A stretch of 64,000 bases of DNA from Euglena gracilis (Eukaryota > Euglenida > Euglenophyceae > Euglenales). The DNA lies in contig CP154957.1 in the NCBI GenBank assembly GCA_039621445.1, positions 10,968,409 through 11,032,408 of the forward strand, read 5' to 3'. The notes under the pieces were generated by a model. It was given only the letters and a program-made list of their open reading frames with translations, made no database searches and was not told where the DNA came from. The first letter of the stretch is position 1, and each line of letters opens with the position of its first letter. A program made the translations under genes and the position numbers. Positions 40,409-51,038 of this stretch are shown here, in pieces.

Positions 40409-41705
40409 ATGCGTTCCCGTCTGGGCCAGACTCTCAGCTACGCGTGCCGCGGCTGCCGGCCAGGCTGAGCCAAAGGCTTGCCCACCCCCTCCCCAGTGCC
40501 TGCATGGGCAGGCACCTGAGACTGCCACAATCGCCTTCCAGGCGTGGTGAGGCAGGCTACTGCTGCTGCTGGGGGTGGTCCGGCACACACCAACCATTCC
40601 CGGCAGGCATTCCGGCGCGGAAAGGCGCGGAACCCTGGAAATGGCCCAACGCGACCATTTTATCGGGGGGGGATTCCCCTCCCTACAACAGGGGATTTGT
40701 CAAGCGACAGGGGATCCCCAAAGGCTGAGGGGCTCCTGCACTTTTCTTCCAACAGCACTTCCCAGTGGGGGCACCGCCCCCTCCCCCCCCCCTCCACGGG
40801 ATGCCGAGGAATGAACTTGGGGCAACCCGCTGGCCCCCCCCCCCCAGGGGTGGGCCGACGCAGCCTGTGGCCGGCGGGGCACCTCCACGGGGCTCACCCG
40901 GGACGAGCAGTACCTGTTCGACCTGCAGGGCTTCCTGGTCCTGCCCTCGGTGCTGGGGGCCAGGCCTCTCCAGCCGGAGAGTCAGTCAATACGCCGGCAA
41001 CTTTGGTCTGTGTCCTTTTTTTTCAGGCAGGGGGATGGGACGGCCTTTTTTTTTAAAAAAAATGCCCCCCCCCCCCGCCCCCCGCCCCCCCCCCCCCCCC
41101 TCTGGGTTGCTGGGTCCCCCTCAGGCAATTGCTTAAGCACTTGCCCCGGGGGGGGTGGGTGACTGGTTTTTTCAGAGTGACTGACTGGTTTTTGGCCCGG
41201 ACCCCCCCCCCCCGCCCCCCCCGGGGGGGGGCCGGCCAGGAGTGGGCAAAAGTGGCTTGAGTGACCCCGGCGCCGAAGGCGCCGGAAAAATTTTTTGGGC
41301 CTAAAATGGCCTAAAGTGACTGGAAAGTGGCCGTTTTTCTGAGTGGCCGACCCCCCCCCCCGGGGGGGAGTGAGTGGCTGGTTTTTTGAAAATGAGTGAC
41401 TGACTGGTTTTTAAAAAAGGAGAGTGACCCCCCCCCCCGGGGGTCGGTAAGCAATTGTATGGTCCCCCCTCAAATTAATGGTCATCACAATGACATTGGC
41501 AGCGAGGGCCCAAAAAGAAGGGACGCAGGGAGGAAAGAAGGAAGGCGGCACACTCGGCGATGTGGGCTTGTTTGCGAGTTTGGTGAATCAATGACATTTT
41601 GGAAGAGGTATGTGGGAGAAGGAGGAGGTGGCGGCCGCCAACGCCGCTATTGACCGGCACCGTACCGACTTTGTGGAGCGAGCAGCAGCGCTGCGGAACG
41701 CCCGA
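40409..41705 (+). CDS. Gene C: phytanoyl-CoA dioxygenase (PhyH)-like, N-terminal exons
   Basis: Proposed exons 40409-40463 (ATG start, GC donor), 40864-40980 and 41608-41705. Phases 1, 1 and 0 agree across the joins. The second exon encodes GLTRDEQYLFDLQGFLVLPS, the typical start of PhyH-family enzymes (LTxEQxxxFxxxGFhVhxxVL). The third encodes EEVAAANAAIDRHRTDFVER, AAALRNAR, matching the following helix (LxxEEVxxLNxxID). PhyH enzymes are Fe(II)/2-oxoglutarate-dependent dioxygenases. The His-x-Asp...His iron ligands would lie in later exons, which I do not find. The gene may be broken by the mobile element and the duplication downstream, or its later exons may be too diverged to see. Confidence 0.6.
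40864..40980 (+). CDS. Gene C exon: PhyH N-terminal motif
   Basis: Acceptor gccgacgcag, donor gtcagt, 117 bp, phase 1-1. LTRDEQYLFDLQGFLVLPSV is the diagnostic part. The residues after VL (GARPLQPE) are less family-like, so the exon could end earlier, for example at gtgctg after LPS. Confidence 0.65.
41126..41457. repeat. GACTGACTGGTTTTT fold-back element, copy 1
   Basis: It is bounded by CAATTGCTTA and TAAGCAATTG. The interior has repeated GTGACTGACTGGTTTTT, the palindrome GGCGCCGAAGGCGCC and several C/G runs. It is closely similar to 42036-42390. It lies in the intron between gene C exons 2 and 3. No target-site duplication is certain. Confidence 0.75.
41608..41705 (+). CDS. Gene C exon: PhyH helix
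   Basis: Acceptor ttggaagag followed by GT ATG TGG GAG in phase 1, donor gtgtgtg. It encodes MWEKEEVAAANAAIDRHRTD, FVERAAALRNAR. High GC and family-like sequence support it. The acceptor lacks a pyrimidine tract. Confidence 0.6.
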
Positions 41706-42035
41706 GTGTGTGAGGCCCATGCATGTGTGTGCACAAGTTTGTCCACATAGAACCGGCAAAGGACTTGCCACCGAGCTTCTTTTCGACGTATTTGAATTTT
41801 AAAAAGTGAATTTACAAATTGAACATTGTTTCACAAAAAATTGCAATTCACTGTGGTGCAGCCTATTTCTCCCAGGGCTGGGAAACGCAAAAAGAAGAAG
41901 AGTCCAGATGAGCGTAGTGGCCAATGTAACATGTACATATGATCCCATATCCCGACATACATCCCATTAATTGGGGGGGGCGGAAGCCCCGAAGGAATTC
42001 TCTTTGAGCGGGTGCCATGGTGGGTGGGGGGCAGG

Positions 42036-42390
42036 CAATTGCTTAAGCACTGACCAACCCCCCCCCCCCCCCGGGGGGGGGGGGGGAGGGTTTTTTTAGA
42101 GGGACTGACTGGTTTTTGGCCCGGACCCCTCCCCCCCAGGGGGGGGGTCGGCCAGGAGTGGGCAAAAGTGGCTTGAGTGACCCCGGCGCCGAAGGCGCCG
42201 GAAAAATTTTTTGGGCCTAAAATGGCCTAAAGTGACTGGAAAGTGGCCGTTTTTCTGAGTGGCCGACCCCCCCCCCCCCCGGGGGGGGTAGTGACTGGCT
42301 GGGTTTTTGAAAATGAGTGACTGACTGGTTTTTTTAAAAAAGTGAAGTGACCCCCCTCCCCCCCCCCCCCCGGGGGTCGGTAAGCAATTG
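42036..42390. repeat. GACTGACTGGTTTTT fold-back element, copy 2
   Basis: Same ends and interior as 41126-41457, including the block GGCCAGGAGTGGGCAAAAGT, differing mainly in homopolymer lengths. Both copies are followed by TATGGT, so the duplicated unit may be slightly larger than the element. Confidence 0.75.
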
Positions 42391-43160
42391 TATGGTGGGG
42401 GGGTGGACCCACCCCGGTGGTCCGACCCCCCCCACCAGGTGACAAGCAAATTGCAAAAACAAAAGCAACCCATTTTTAAGTTCTTCATAAGACGCACAAT
42501 GCATCATTTGCACCTGGAGTGCGGTTACGGTTGTCTTGCCTGAGGGGGGCTTTATTCGGGAGGGGGGGGCATTGTTGTTGGGGGGGCTTTTATTTGGGCC
42601 GTTTTTTTTTAGGTGGGTTATTTACATACCCACAGGTGGGCGGGAGGCACACCTTCCCCCAGGAACCAACCACCGAATAGAAACCTGGGGAGGGGCTTCT
42701 ATTTTTGGGGGGGGTGTTGTGTGGGTACAGCAGTGGATCATGGAGTCACTTGTGATGTTGTTCAGATGCTTGCTCGCTGTATATCACTGAATAGGTTTCC
42801 TGCACGCGCTTTCATGTGCCCCCCCTCCCTGTCTTCTTGTCGTTGTTCTAAGGGGAACTCCTTATGACCCAAGGTTGTGTGCTCATGGGGAAAGTGTGTT
42901 GTCTGTCAGTGTTGTGGTTTTGCCCCAGGCATTGTCAGGGGAAGACAACCCTGCCAACTCTTGTCTGTTGCCGTAAAAAACGAGCTCTGCTTCGCCCTCC
43001 TGGGGGTGATGGAGGTTGGGGGGGCTGCAAAAATGAGGTCAAAAAACAAGCGGGACAGCAGCTTGTGGGGAAGGTTGGCCAAGGCCCTTTCAGTGTTTCA
43101 GTGGGAAACAGGCGAAAGTTGTCCTAAAAATATGGACGGCACCCGAAGGATTAGGGCGCG
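42391..43160. other. Spacer with G-run CTTTATT motifs, no supported gene
   Basis: Near 42540-42610 G runs alternate with GGCTTTTATT-like sequence related to the repeat at 332-759. The remainder up to the CCCT tract has no exon I can support. Confidence 0.35.
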
Positions 43161-43161
43161 T

Positions 43162-43272
43162 CCCTCCCTCCCTCCCCCCTCCCTCCCCTCCCTCCCTCCC
43201 TCCCTCTCCCTCCCTCCCTCCTCCCTCCCTCCCTCCCTCCCTCCCTCCCTCCCTCCCTCCCTCCCTCCCTCT
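43162..43272. repeat. (CCCT)n tract at the start of duplication copy 1
   Basis: A nearly pure (TCCC)n tract of about 110 bp. The duplicated sequence begins at its 3' edge (CCACCTTCCCACCGGGACC). The sequence before the tract differs from that before the second tract at 55241. Confidence 0.95.
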
Positions 43273-45607
43273 CTCCACCTTCCCACCGGGACCCCAGCGG
43301 TGCCCAGCCTCCACGTGGCGGGAGGGGGACAACGTGCCGACGGCACGGCCAACCGGGCAAGAACTTCTGGGAAGAGGTGGACACTCCCCACCTGTGCTTT
43401 TGCGCGCACCCTTACCCCTGTCCTTCCAACGCTCCCCATCCGAGGGAATTTCCTGCACCCTGAAAAGGGGGGGAAGACCCCCCGTAAATTGGGAGAAGAC
43501 ACCAAACCCCCCCTTCAATTCAGCGACCGACAATGGCGCAAATGTGACAAGAATCTGGCATCCCCCGCTAATCAGTGAACTAGCATAGTCCCCGGAAGCT
43601 GGCAATCAGCTGCCTCCTTGCAGGGTGTTGAGCGGTTGGAGCCAGAGAGTGTAAGGGAGGGACAGCGTGTGTCGATGCCTGCTGAGTTTACAGCCGCCTG
43701 GAAGAACAGCGACCTGCACCTACTGGTGCAGCAGAAGGCACCGCCATCGGGTGCAAGATCGGCCTGTTCCGGGACGGGCCAGACTTCGTATGCACACTCC
43801 CTCGGTGCGGGACCACTGGGGCTGGCCAGGGCTTATCCGTAATTATTAGAACCCGGGAGGGTTTTTGGTTCTCGCATTGATCTTCGCGGCTGGCAAGCAC
43901 TCGTCCGGAATTTCCACCTCACCAGGCATCCCCAAGCCCGGCCTCCCCTCTCCATCTTTGTATCTGGCCAACCTTTGAATACCCACGAGTCCCTGGCACA
44001 GCGGCAAGGGTTGAAAGGTTGAGGCAGGTAGAGAACACCCAAAATCTCCCCCATGGCAAAGTGACCCTCACACCACGCCAGAGGTGCAACGACTCTGTAA
44101 CTCCACCCCTCAGCCAGGCAAGTGAGATACGTGGTATGTAAAACCTGTACCTAAGGCATATCTAAGTCTGTCTCAGGTATTTGTAAACCTTTTGCTGAAT
44201 TATTGTCTCAGCTGTAACAGCTTTGAAAAAAGAAATGACCTTCGGCAGGCTTTCTCCAATGGACTTCTCACGGGACATGCTGGCCACACGCCCCGTCCCC
44301 AACCCCTGCAAGCCTGCCTGCGGTAGTGGACAGGGTTGCCATCACAACCCCTCACGGGGGTCCCCGTATTCCTCTTCTGCAAGTTCTCAACTTCATCTCC
44401 TTGATCCAGCTTCATGCTGCCAGTCCATCCCGAGCTGCTCCATACAGGAGGTGGTACCCAATCCCCTCCTGGGCCTGAAACCTCAAAGGGGTTGAACTCA
44501 TTGTCCGGGAATTCGCATTCTTATGAACTATTGACACGTCCCACAACCCACAATGGGAAGGCTTGGTGTCCAAATTCCTCTGACGTGATCAGAAATTTTG
44601 TGCATCGATGCAAACCATGATGGAGACACCAAGTTAGCAACCCTGTTATGGTGGGCCTTGGGTCGGACTGATAAGGCCATTAGGGTTAGTGGGGTTGAGC
44701 GAGTTGCCGAAGTCAATGGTGTAGATCCTACAAGCAGGCAGGATTAAATGCTCTGTCTGGGGGCAGGCTTGATGGTGACTGATGGATGGGGGTGAGTACA
44801 GGCTCCTAACCCTCGCGGGGTTGCAGGAGGGCCCAGAACCCCCACCCCCTGCAGCTTGGACAGTTCTTTGCCGCTCGGAACCAACCACCTCTCGGTTTTC
44901 TTCCTTTTCTGTTTTCTGGACACACCAAACTAAACCCCACCTGTGAGTCAAGGATAAGTTGAAAGAGCAGCAGACTGTAGACATAACATATCCAACCACC
45001 ACACACAACCTCATCAACATCGCACAGCTTTCAGTAATTACTCAATCACTCAGTAACACTGGTTGCCACCAGCAGATCAGCAATGCAACCCGCCCCTAAC
45101 TGCAAATTCTAACAAGCAGGCCAACCCGCCCCAATTTTCAAACTCCCACCAAAGAATGCCCTGGCCACACTCCCTCGCTCATCCCAAGCCCAACCCACCA
45201 CCCCCAACCCACACCAGGCGCCCACCCTCATCAGCCAGACCATCGGTGCAAGGAGGCTTTAGTATGAATGGTCAGTCACAGCGGTCTGTCTCCTGGCTGT
45301 TCATAGACCCACACCGACAATATTCTCCAGGAGTGGAATTATGTCAAAAACAACAACAACAACCAAAAACTCATGCAGTGAAAATCCAAGAATGACTTGA
45401 TTGTCGCCCAGACATAGGCGCCACTGTCACCCTCATAGTGGGAGACCATGCTAATGTACCGTAAGGGCACGCATCACCCACCCACCCATCCACACACACA
45501 CACACACACACACCACGCAGTGTGAGCATACACATTATCTAGTGGTACCCGGGTCTTTTAGCCAAAATACCTCTGATCCTGTCACCCTCCATTCTCCCGG
45601 CCTCTCC

Positions 45608-46110
45608 CTGTTGAAAGGTGGATTGAACCCAACAACGCTGGTCCCACCCTCTTGCCCCCCCCCCCCCCGTTGAAAGGTGGATCGAGCCCAACGACGCCGG
45701 CCCCACCCTCCTGCCCCTCCCCTGTTGAAAGGTGGATCGAGCCCAACGACACCGGCCCCGCCCTCTTGCCCCTCCCCTGTTGAAAGGTGGATCGAGTTCA
45801 ACGACACCGGCCCCGCCCTCTTGCCCCTCCCCTGTTGAAAGGTGGATCGAGCCCAACGACACCGGCCCCGCCCTCTTGCCCCTCCCCTGTTGAAAGGTGG
45901 ATCGAGCCCAACGACACCGGCCCCGCCCTCTTGCCCCTCCCCTGTTGAAAGGTGGATCGAGTTCAACGACACCGGCCCCGCCCTCTTGCCCCTCCCCTGT
46001 TGAAAGGTGGATCGAGTTCAACGACACCGGCCCCGCCCTCTTGCCCCTCCCCTGTTGAAAGGTGGATCGAGTTCAACGACACCGACCCCACTCCGAACTG
46101 GCTGAACCTC
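45608..46110. repeat. 55-bp minisatellite in duplication copy 1
   Basis: Nine tandem units of about 55 bp, each starting TGTTGAAAGGTGGATCGAG and containing AACGACACCGGCCCCGCCC. Because 55 is not a multiple of three, both strands stay open through three frames in turn. The last unit runs into a frame reading VERWIEFNDTDPTPNWLNLF, which may be a real exon from which the array grew. Confidence 0.9.
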
Positions 46111-46173
46111 TTTCAGCAAATAGTGCGGATCATTTCTCTATCTTTGTCGCACACTGATAAAGTAGGATCGTGA
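46050..46173 (+). CDS. Possible exon adjoining the minisatellite
   Basis: The frame encodes VERWIEFNDTDPTPNWLNLF, QQIVRIISLSLSHTDKVGS and then stops. It looks more protein-like than the surrounding repeat and is identical in copy 2 (58416-58539). The family is unknown. Confidence 0.25.
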
Positions 46174-47200
46174 CCCATCTGAGGCATCTTGGTGTACAGC
46201 GGAGTAGGCTGCCGCCTGCCCCAAGCCATATGCACCAAAGATCATGGTGCTAGTCTTTGTCGTTGCTCTGTGGAACACAAATACCATCCCCCCCCCTCTA
46301 CAGAATTGAGCAAGGCAGTTGGATTATTCCTACGAGCTCATGTCCCCCCACTCCCGGGAACTCAACCCCGACAACCATAGCTAGAACCCGCCCCCTGTAG
46401 CATAATTCCTACCCACGGCAAGGACATGTGACCGTGTCGTGTGCACCTTTTCCCTGCAGTGAACCATCTTACTGCCAATTGTAGGCATGGGACCTTAAAA
46501 AAAAATATGTTGGTGGTATGAATGTCGGATGGCTGAAAGCAATGACGCACAGTCCCATTGATGACTGACCAGTGCATACACGGTGACACACATCACTGCA
46601 TATCAACACACAACTCACAACACCACAAACTGCAGTAAACCCACCTCCTCCTTATTCCCAAGTCTTCATCTCGGCTTGTGAGCTCATCAGCATTCTCGTT
46701 GTCCATAATGCCTCACGTCAAAAGAAATGAGATACGACTAAAATACACACTGTGATAGGTAAATTTTTCCAAAGGCTTGGGGATGCAACCTCCCTGCTGG
46801 TTGGAATGGTCAGGTGATGGAGTTCTCCAATCCTCCCTGGGCACCTCTGGGGAGGTGTTCATCATGTACCACTCGCTCGCCACGTTCCTGCCGCAGGCAT
46901 CATCCCCAACACCACCACGTCTGTGCACAAACCGGTGGATTGGGATCCCTCACTAATCCAATGAGAGGCTGAGGGCCAGTTATTTTCCTAGTAGGTTGAA
47001 CAGTGTTGGTATTTACGCTGATTATTTGCTCCATCAAGACATTCACAGGTGTTCGATATGAACCGTGCAACACGTGTGTAAGGAAAATGGCAGCCTGTAT
47101 TTGTCAAAAATTAGTTCTAGCATCTGCCCTCGAGCAGTTTTAGGAAAGCCGCTAAATACGATAATGGTGCCACTCGTTATCACAACAGTAGGCCCCCAGC

Positions 47201-47410
47201 TTGCAGGAACCGGATGACTTTCGGAGACTGGCCCCGCTGGAGCAGCAGGCGATGATGACAGAGTACGGGCACCTCGTCTTTGTTGTCATCCGCCTGGGCC
47301 TGGCGGATGACAACAAGCCGAGGGTCAACGCCTCACTGCTGTCGTCGTCCACGGTCCGACACTTGCCGAGTCTCCGGAGTAAGAGTAGGAGGAAGCGTCC
47401 TCACTCATAG
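47201..47410 (+). CDS. Possible hypothetical exon (copy 1)
   Basis: After cagcttgcag the frame reads EPDDFRRLAPLEQQAMMTEY, GHLVFVVIRLGLADDNKPR. Copy 2 (60163 onward) has a 4-bp deletion in the ADDN-KPR region that shifts the frame. Either the exon ends before that point, or copy 2 is degenerate, or this is not coding. Confidence 0.25.
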   Translation: MQEPDDFRRLAPLEQQAMMTEYGHLVFVVIRLGLADDNKPRVNASLLSSSTVRHLPSLRSKSRRKRPHS

Positions 47411-47756
47411 ATGTGTCCCTGTGACGTTGAAGCAAATACCGACACCCAGTACAGTGCAGTTACTGAAACCCAATGGAAAATGAATGCGGGTGAATTAGAT
47501 ATTGAAATTAACCTACACCCCACAGGATCCGACTGCTATTAGGGGTGTATGCTGATCACACAGCGTACACACCTGTGCACTGTGTGATTCAATCCCAGAT
47601 CAAACCCAAAAGGTCTTCATCACAACTGGGCAATGTAATAGTAGGAAGTTCTGATACTCCTGACAACGCAACTCAATTTTCGTAGTAAATTGCTGATCCC
47701 TTAAATTTATACGTTCAAAACAACGGCGGATGGAGGTTTGATTCCCCGTCCTGTTT

Positions 47757-48030
47757 AGGATCACATCCGTTCTGGCAGCAGCTTCGGGTTGTGGTTTAGC
47801 GTTCTGAGGGGGAACCTGAGGAAGCCCGACCTGGAGCTACTGCAGTTGACGTAGTCGGAGTACCTCTGGGTACCGGCGGAGCAACTGGCCAGGGAGCAGG
47901 AGCGTCCATGACGACGAGGCTTGCAATGCCCTGCTAGCTCCCATCATAGAACACTACTAGTGGACTCCGGGGGCGGAGACACTAAACTTGGCGGCACGGG
48001 CTTACCAACAGGCCGTCCTGGGCTTCCTCT
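47757..48030 (+). pseudogene. Degenerate coding-like region with in-frame stops
   Basis: One frame reads SGSSFGLWFSVLRGNLRKPD, LELLQLT, then TAG, then SEYLWVPAEQLAREQER. After a +1 shift it continues HDDEACNALLAPIIEHY, TAG, WTPGAETLNLAARAYQQAVL. Protein-like sequence interrupted by two TAG codons and a frameshift suggests a decayed gene. The same defects occur in copy 2, so they predate the duplication. Confidence 0.3.
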
Positions 48031-48349
48031 CAGGCTAGGCCATCTGCGCCACAAATAATGACAAAACCATGGCCATCCTATGGTCTACAATCCCACGAGT
48101 GATTAACTCGATCCCCACATCCCCTTATTGCATGTGCCTAGCTGTGAGAATTTCCCATGCCTATTTCTATATTTTCACACGATATTCTTCAGTTTTGGAA
48201 AGTTGGTCTATATCGTATCCACTTTGAAAAAAAGAATAAACGAAGCAAAACGCAACTCTACTCTAACCCAGCCCCCCCCAACCCAACACACTCTTGGGCT
48301 GCCTCGGTACACTGCATAACAGGCAAATGCCTCCCACAACAAGTTAGCC

Positions 48350-48637
48350 TTGTCATGGGCACCATGTCTGGATGGGGAAGGCAAGCTGACAGACCTGCCC
48401 ATCCCCGTCACAACACTTCGCGGTGCAGCCGGGGCCCTGCTCAAGTTCATCACACCACACCGTCGCGGGCTACAGACAACCATCCCCGAGCACCTCACCA
48501 CCCCTGAGCCCTCCACCAAGCTGCTCCCAGTCGACCTCTCATCGTGTATTTTGGACCCTGAGAACACCGTGCACCCCACAAACAGAGCACTTTGTATCCG
48601 TGTAACAGTGTCTAGACAATTGGGTCCCCAAATATGA
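48350..48637 (+). CDS. Possible hypothetical ORF (copy 1)
   Basis: The best protein-like frame in the duplication reads CLDGEGKLTDLPIPVTTLRG, AAGALLKFITPHRRG, then LPVDLSSCILDPENTVHPTN and ends at TGA. It is identical at the protein level in copy 2 (61309-61596). I do not recognise the family. Exon limits are unknown. Confidence 0.35.
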   Translation: MSWAPCLDGEGKLTDLPIPVTTLRGAAGALLKFITPHRRGLQTTIPEHLTTPEPSTKLLPVDLSSCILDPENTVHPTNRALCIRVTVSRQLGPQI

Positions 48638-50057
48638 GAAATTGTGGTGTTAGTCCTCCACTCATGTATTGCCATCAACTACTACTGGATCCCCTCATTT
48701 TGTAAGCTAGCAGACAAGTGTGACACCCCAACTCAAAAAAGCAAAACTCCAGAGTGGAGATTGCAGGGTCAAGGGTGGACGCTTTTTGCACCCCCCCCCC
48801 AACACCAGCAAGGAAGCCCCAGCTCCCCCATGGAGATAAGTAATCCTCTGGGACAATTCGCACAGCATCCTCCCCTGGTCTCAAGTCAATGCAAATCCTG
48901 TATGTGATGCCCTGCTGCCCCCTGCTGTTAGGGTGTCCGACGACTATAGGTAAGTCACTGTTGTGTCCCCAAACAAGGACTCGGGCGTCACACACCGAGA
49001 CACTGCACCCCTGGGAATCGCAATGCCATCGCCACCCCCCATCCCCACACCTCCCCCCAGTTCCCATTGGTCACTTCAGAGGCCGGAGGCCCCGATCTGT
49101 CCTCGCCATCGCCGATGGTGAGAAGCTTCTCTTCCCTGTACCAGCAACCCCCAGCCAGACCCCATGCCCCAGCTGAAACCCCCAGACTCCTCCCCCTCCC
49201 CACCCCCATCCTACCCACTCCAACCCGCACCATGTCCCAGATGGTGGCCCTGCAGCATCCCCAGCCACTTCATGAACGTCTTCCTCGACATGCCCCAACT
49301 CTCCACAGCCCACCATTACCTGCCATGCACAAGCACAAGGTGTTTGCTGATGAGCTACACCGGTGTGATGCCCGAGTTCGAGACCTCCCCGCGACCGGGC
49401 GGAGGAGGCATGTGTGACCCTTGATTATTAGCTTGTGGGTTGGACCATGCACAACATCGGGTTCGTGTCCTGCCAGGAATCAAGACAAGGGAGGAACTCG
49501 CAACGCTCATTATAACCGCTCAACAGTGGGTGGTGATGTGAATTTCTAAGTCAGCACCTGCATCACAGCCCAACCCAGAAAAAAGGAAAACCCGAGCTCC
49601 CAAAAATGAACAAAGCCCTGCCACGTTATCTGGGCCATGGTCTAAGGGTGGTGAGAGTGTATTCCGCTATTTGCTTGTATTTAATGAAGCGTGTGGCACT
49701 GAAGTATTTACAAGTCTTCTCCTTTACACTCCATTACAGCTCCTTCCCCCACACTCACCCCGACATCTGTCCCTGTCGATCTTTTTTTCCCCCTCTTCTT
49801 GTTGACATTACGGCTACACAGGACACACAACCCTCCTCAAAACCGCATCTCGATGGTCTTTGTGTCTTGATGGGCGTAGTGCAGGCAGCTTTCCGAGTGT
49901 CCAGCCCATATCTGTGCCAAGATACGGATCCAGTGGTGGCCCTGCTGAGCACCTGGGGGGAGGACCTGAGCACCTCCCAAGGTGGGGAGGACCCAGATGA
50001 CCAGCCGCGGAAGGAGGAGTACCTCGGCTCAGGGGCTGGATTGCGTCGGCCCCGGAC

Positions 50058-50321
50058 TTGACACCGTGTCACGAGAAGGGCATGGGGCTGGCAATGGCCC
50101 TCCAGCACGTCTCACAAGTAACCCACTTGACGCTGGCTACGGCGCGGGATCGGCATGCGCTGAGAGCAGGGCTAGCACATGCGGTCCTAGAGTCCCCACT
50201 CGGGGGCCCCTTAACAGCACTGGACGCTATCGCCCGCTCGCACCTGGCGCCCAAGGACCCCTTACACTCGTGGTTCTCCACCCCCCCTATACTCCGTGTT
50301 AGCAACCCAGAGCATTGCTAG
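50058..50321 (+). CDS. Possible hypothetical ORF (copy 1)
   Basis: The frame encodes MGLAMALQHVSQVTHLTLAT, ARDRHALRAGLAHAVLESPL, GGPLTALDAIARSHLAPKDP and stops after NPEHC. It is Leu/Ala-rich and apparently helical, and is repeated in copy 2 at 63018-63281. The other two frames are also open, which weakens the call. Confidence 0.3.
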   Translation: MTPCHEKGMGLAMALQHVSQVTHLTLATARDRHALRAGLAHAVLESPLGGPLTALDAIARSHLAPKDPLHSWFSTPPILRVSNPEHC

Positions 50322-51038
50322 AACACAAGTCGCACAAACATGTCACAACTGCCCAACACCCTGCTCGTATTGTTTATCCCATTTTTTTGACATAAAAATG
50401 AAGAATTTCCACCAATTTTTTTTTCCTTTAAAGAAAAGAAAGAAAACGCAGACACACCCCAGCGTAAAATGAGCCAGGTAATGACCCACTCCATCCCTGG
50501 AATTGTTTCCAAACAGCTTCATAGTCTCCTATCAATCTTTAATCCACTTCCACCTACCAGCAAATGATAGTGACTGGCCAGTGGGCTGTGGTCATCAAGC
50601 GCTGCTCCGCTTCAAACCCAGGGATACCACCTCCGATGCCCCCAGCACCACACCCACTGTCGGCTACTTTGACAACTGCACGTCCCGCTCCGCGTAGAGC
50701 TCCGTTGCCAGACGTCCCGCTCCGTGGAGAGCTCCGTCGCCAGACGTCGTCAAGACACTCCCAAATGTGACTCCAGTGACCCCCTCTCTGGCTGTCCCCG
50801 GCAGCCCGGGCACTGGTGGTTGAGGCTGATATTTTTCCGACCCCCCCCCTTTTCGTGTCCAACAGTTACCAACATATGGCAAACCCTAGCTGTCCACAAG
50901 CATCACATCCAGTGAACAGGAATGAACGCCTGAACCGCATATCAATGGAGACCTGAAGATGATTGACATGAAAAATAAATAAGAAAGAAAGGGAACACAC
51001 GGGAGACGGCTGTTCTGTACGATCCGATGATCCCCCAT

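Larger units (their letters stand above)
43273..51038. repeat. Large direct duplication, copy 1
   Basis: Nearly identical to 55643-64000, at an offset of about 12.37 kb before 46.59 kb and 12.96 kb after. Differences are scattered single-base changes and short indels. One larger difference is 34 bp here against 637 bp in copy 2. The right end is not reached, because copy 2 runs off the window. Confidence 0.95.

Noticed and set aside
45535-46027. Minus-strand ORFs with repeated Gly-Ala-Arg-Gly-Arg sequence
   Set aside because: They are open only because the 55-bp minisatellite lacks stops in all frames. The plus-strand frame after the array looks more protein-like.
45608-46110. CRISPR-like array of regular repeats
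   Set aside because: Units are contiguous 55-bp tandem copies with no unique spacers, in a eukaryotic context. It is a minisatellite.
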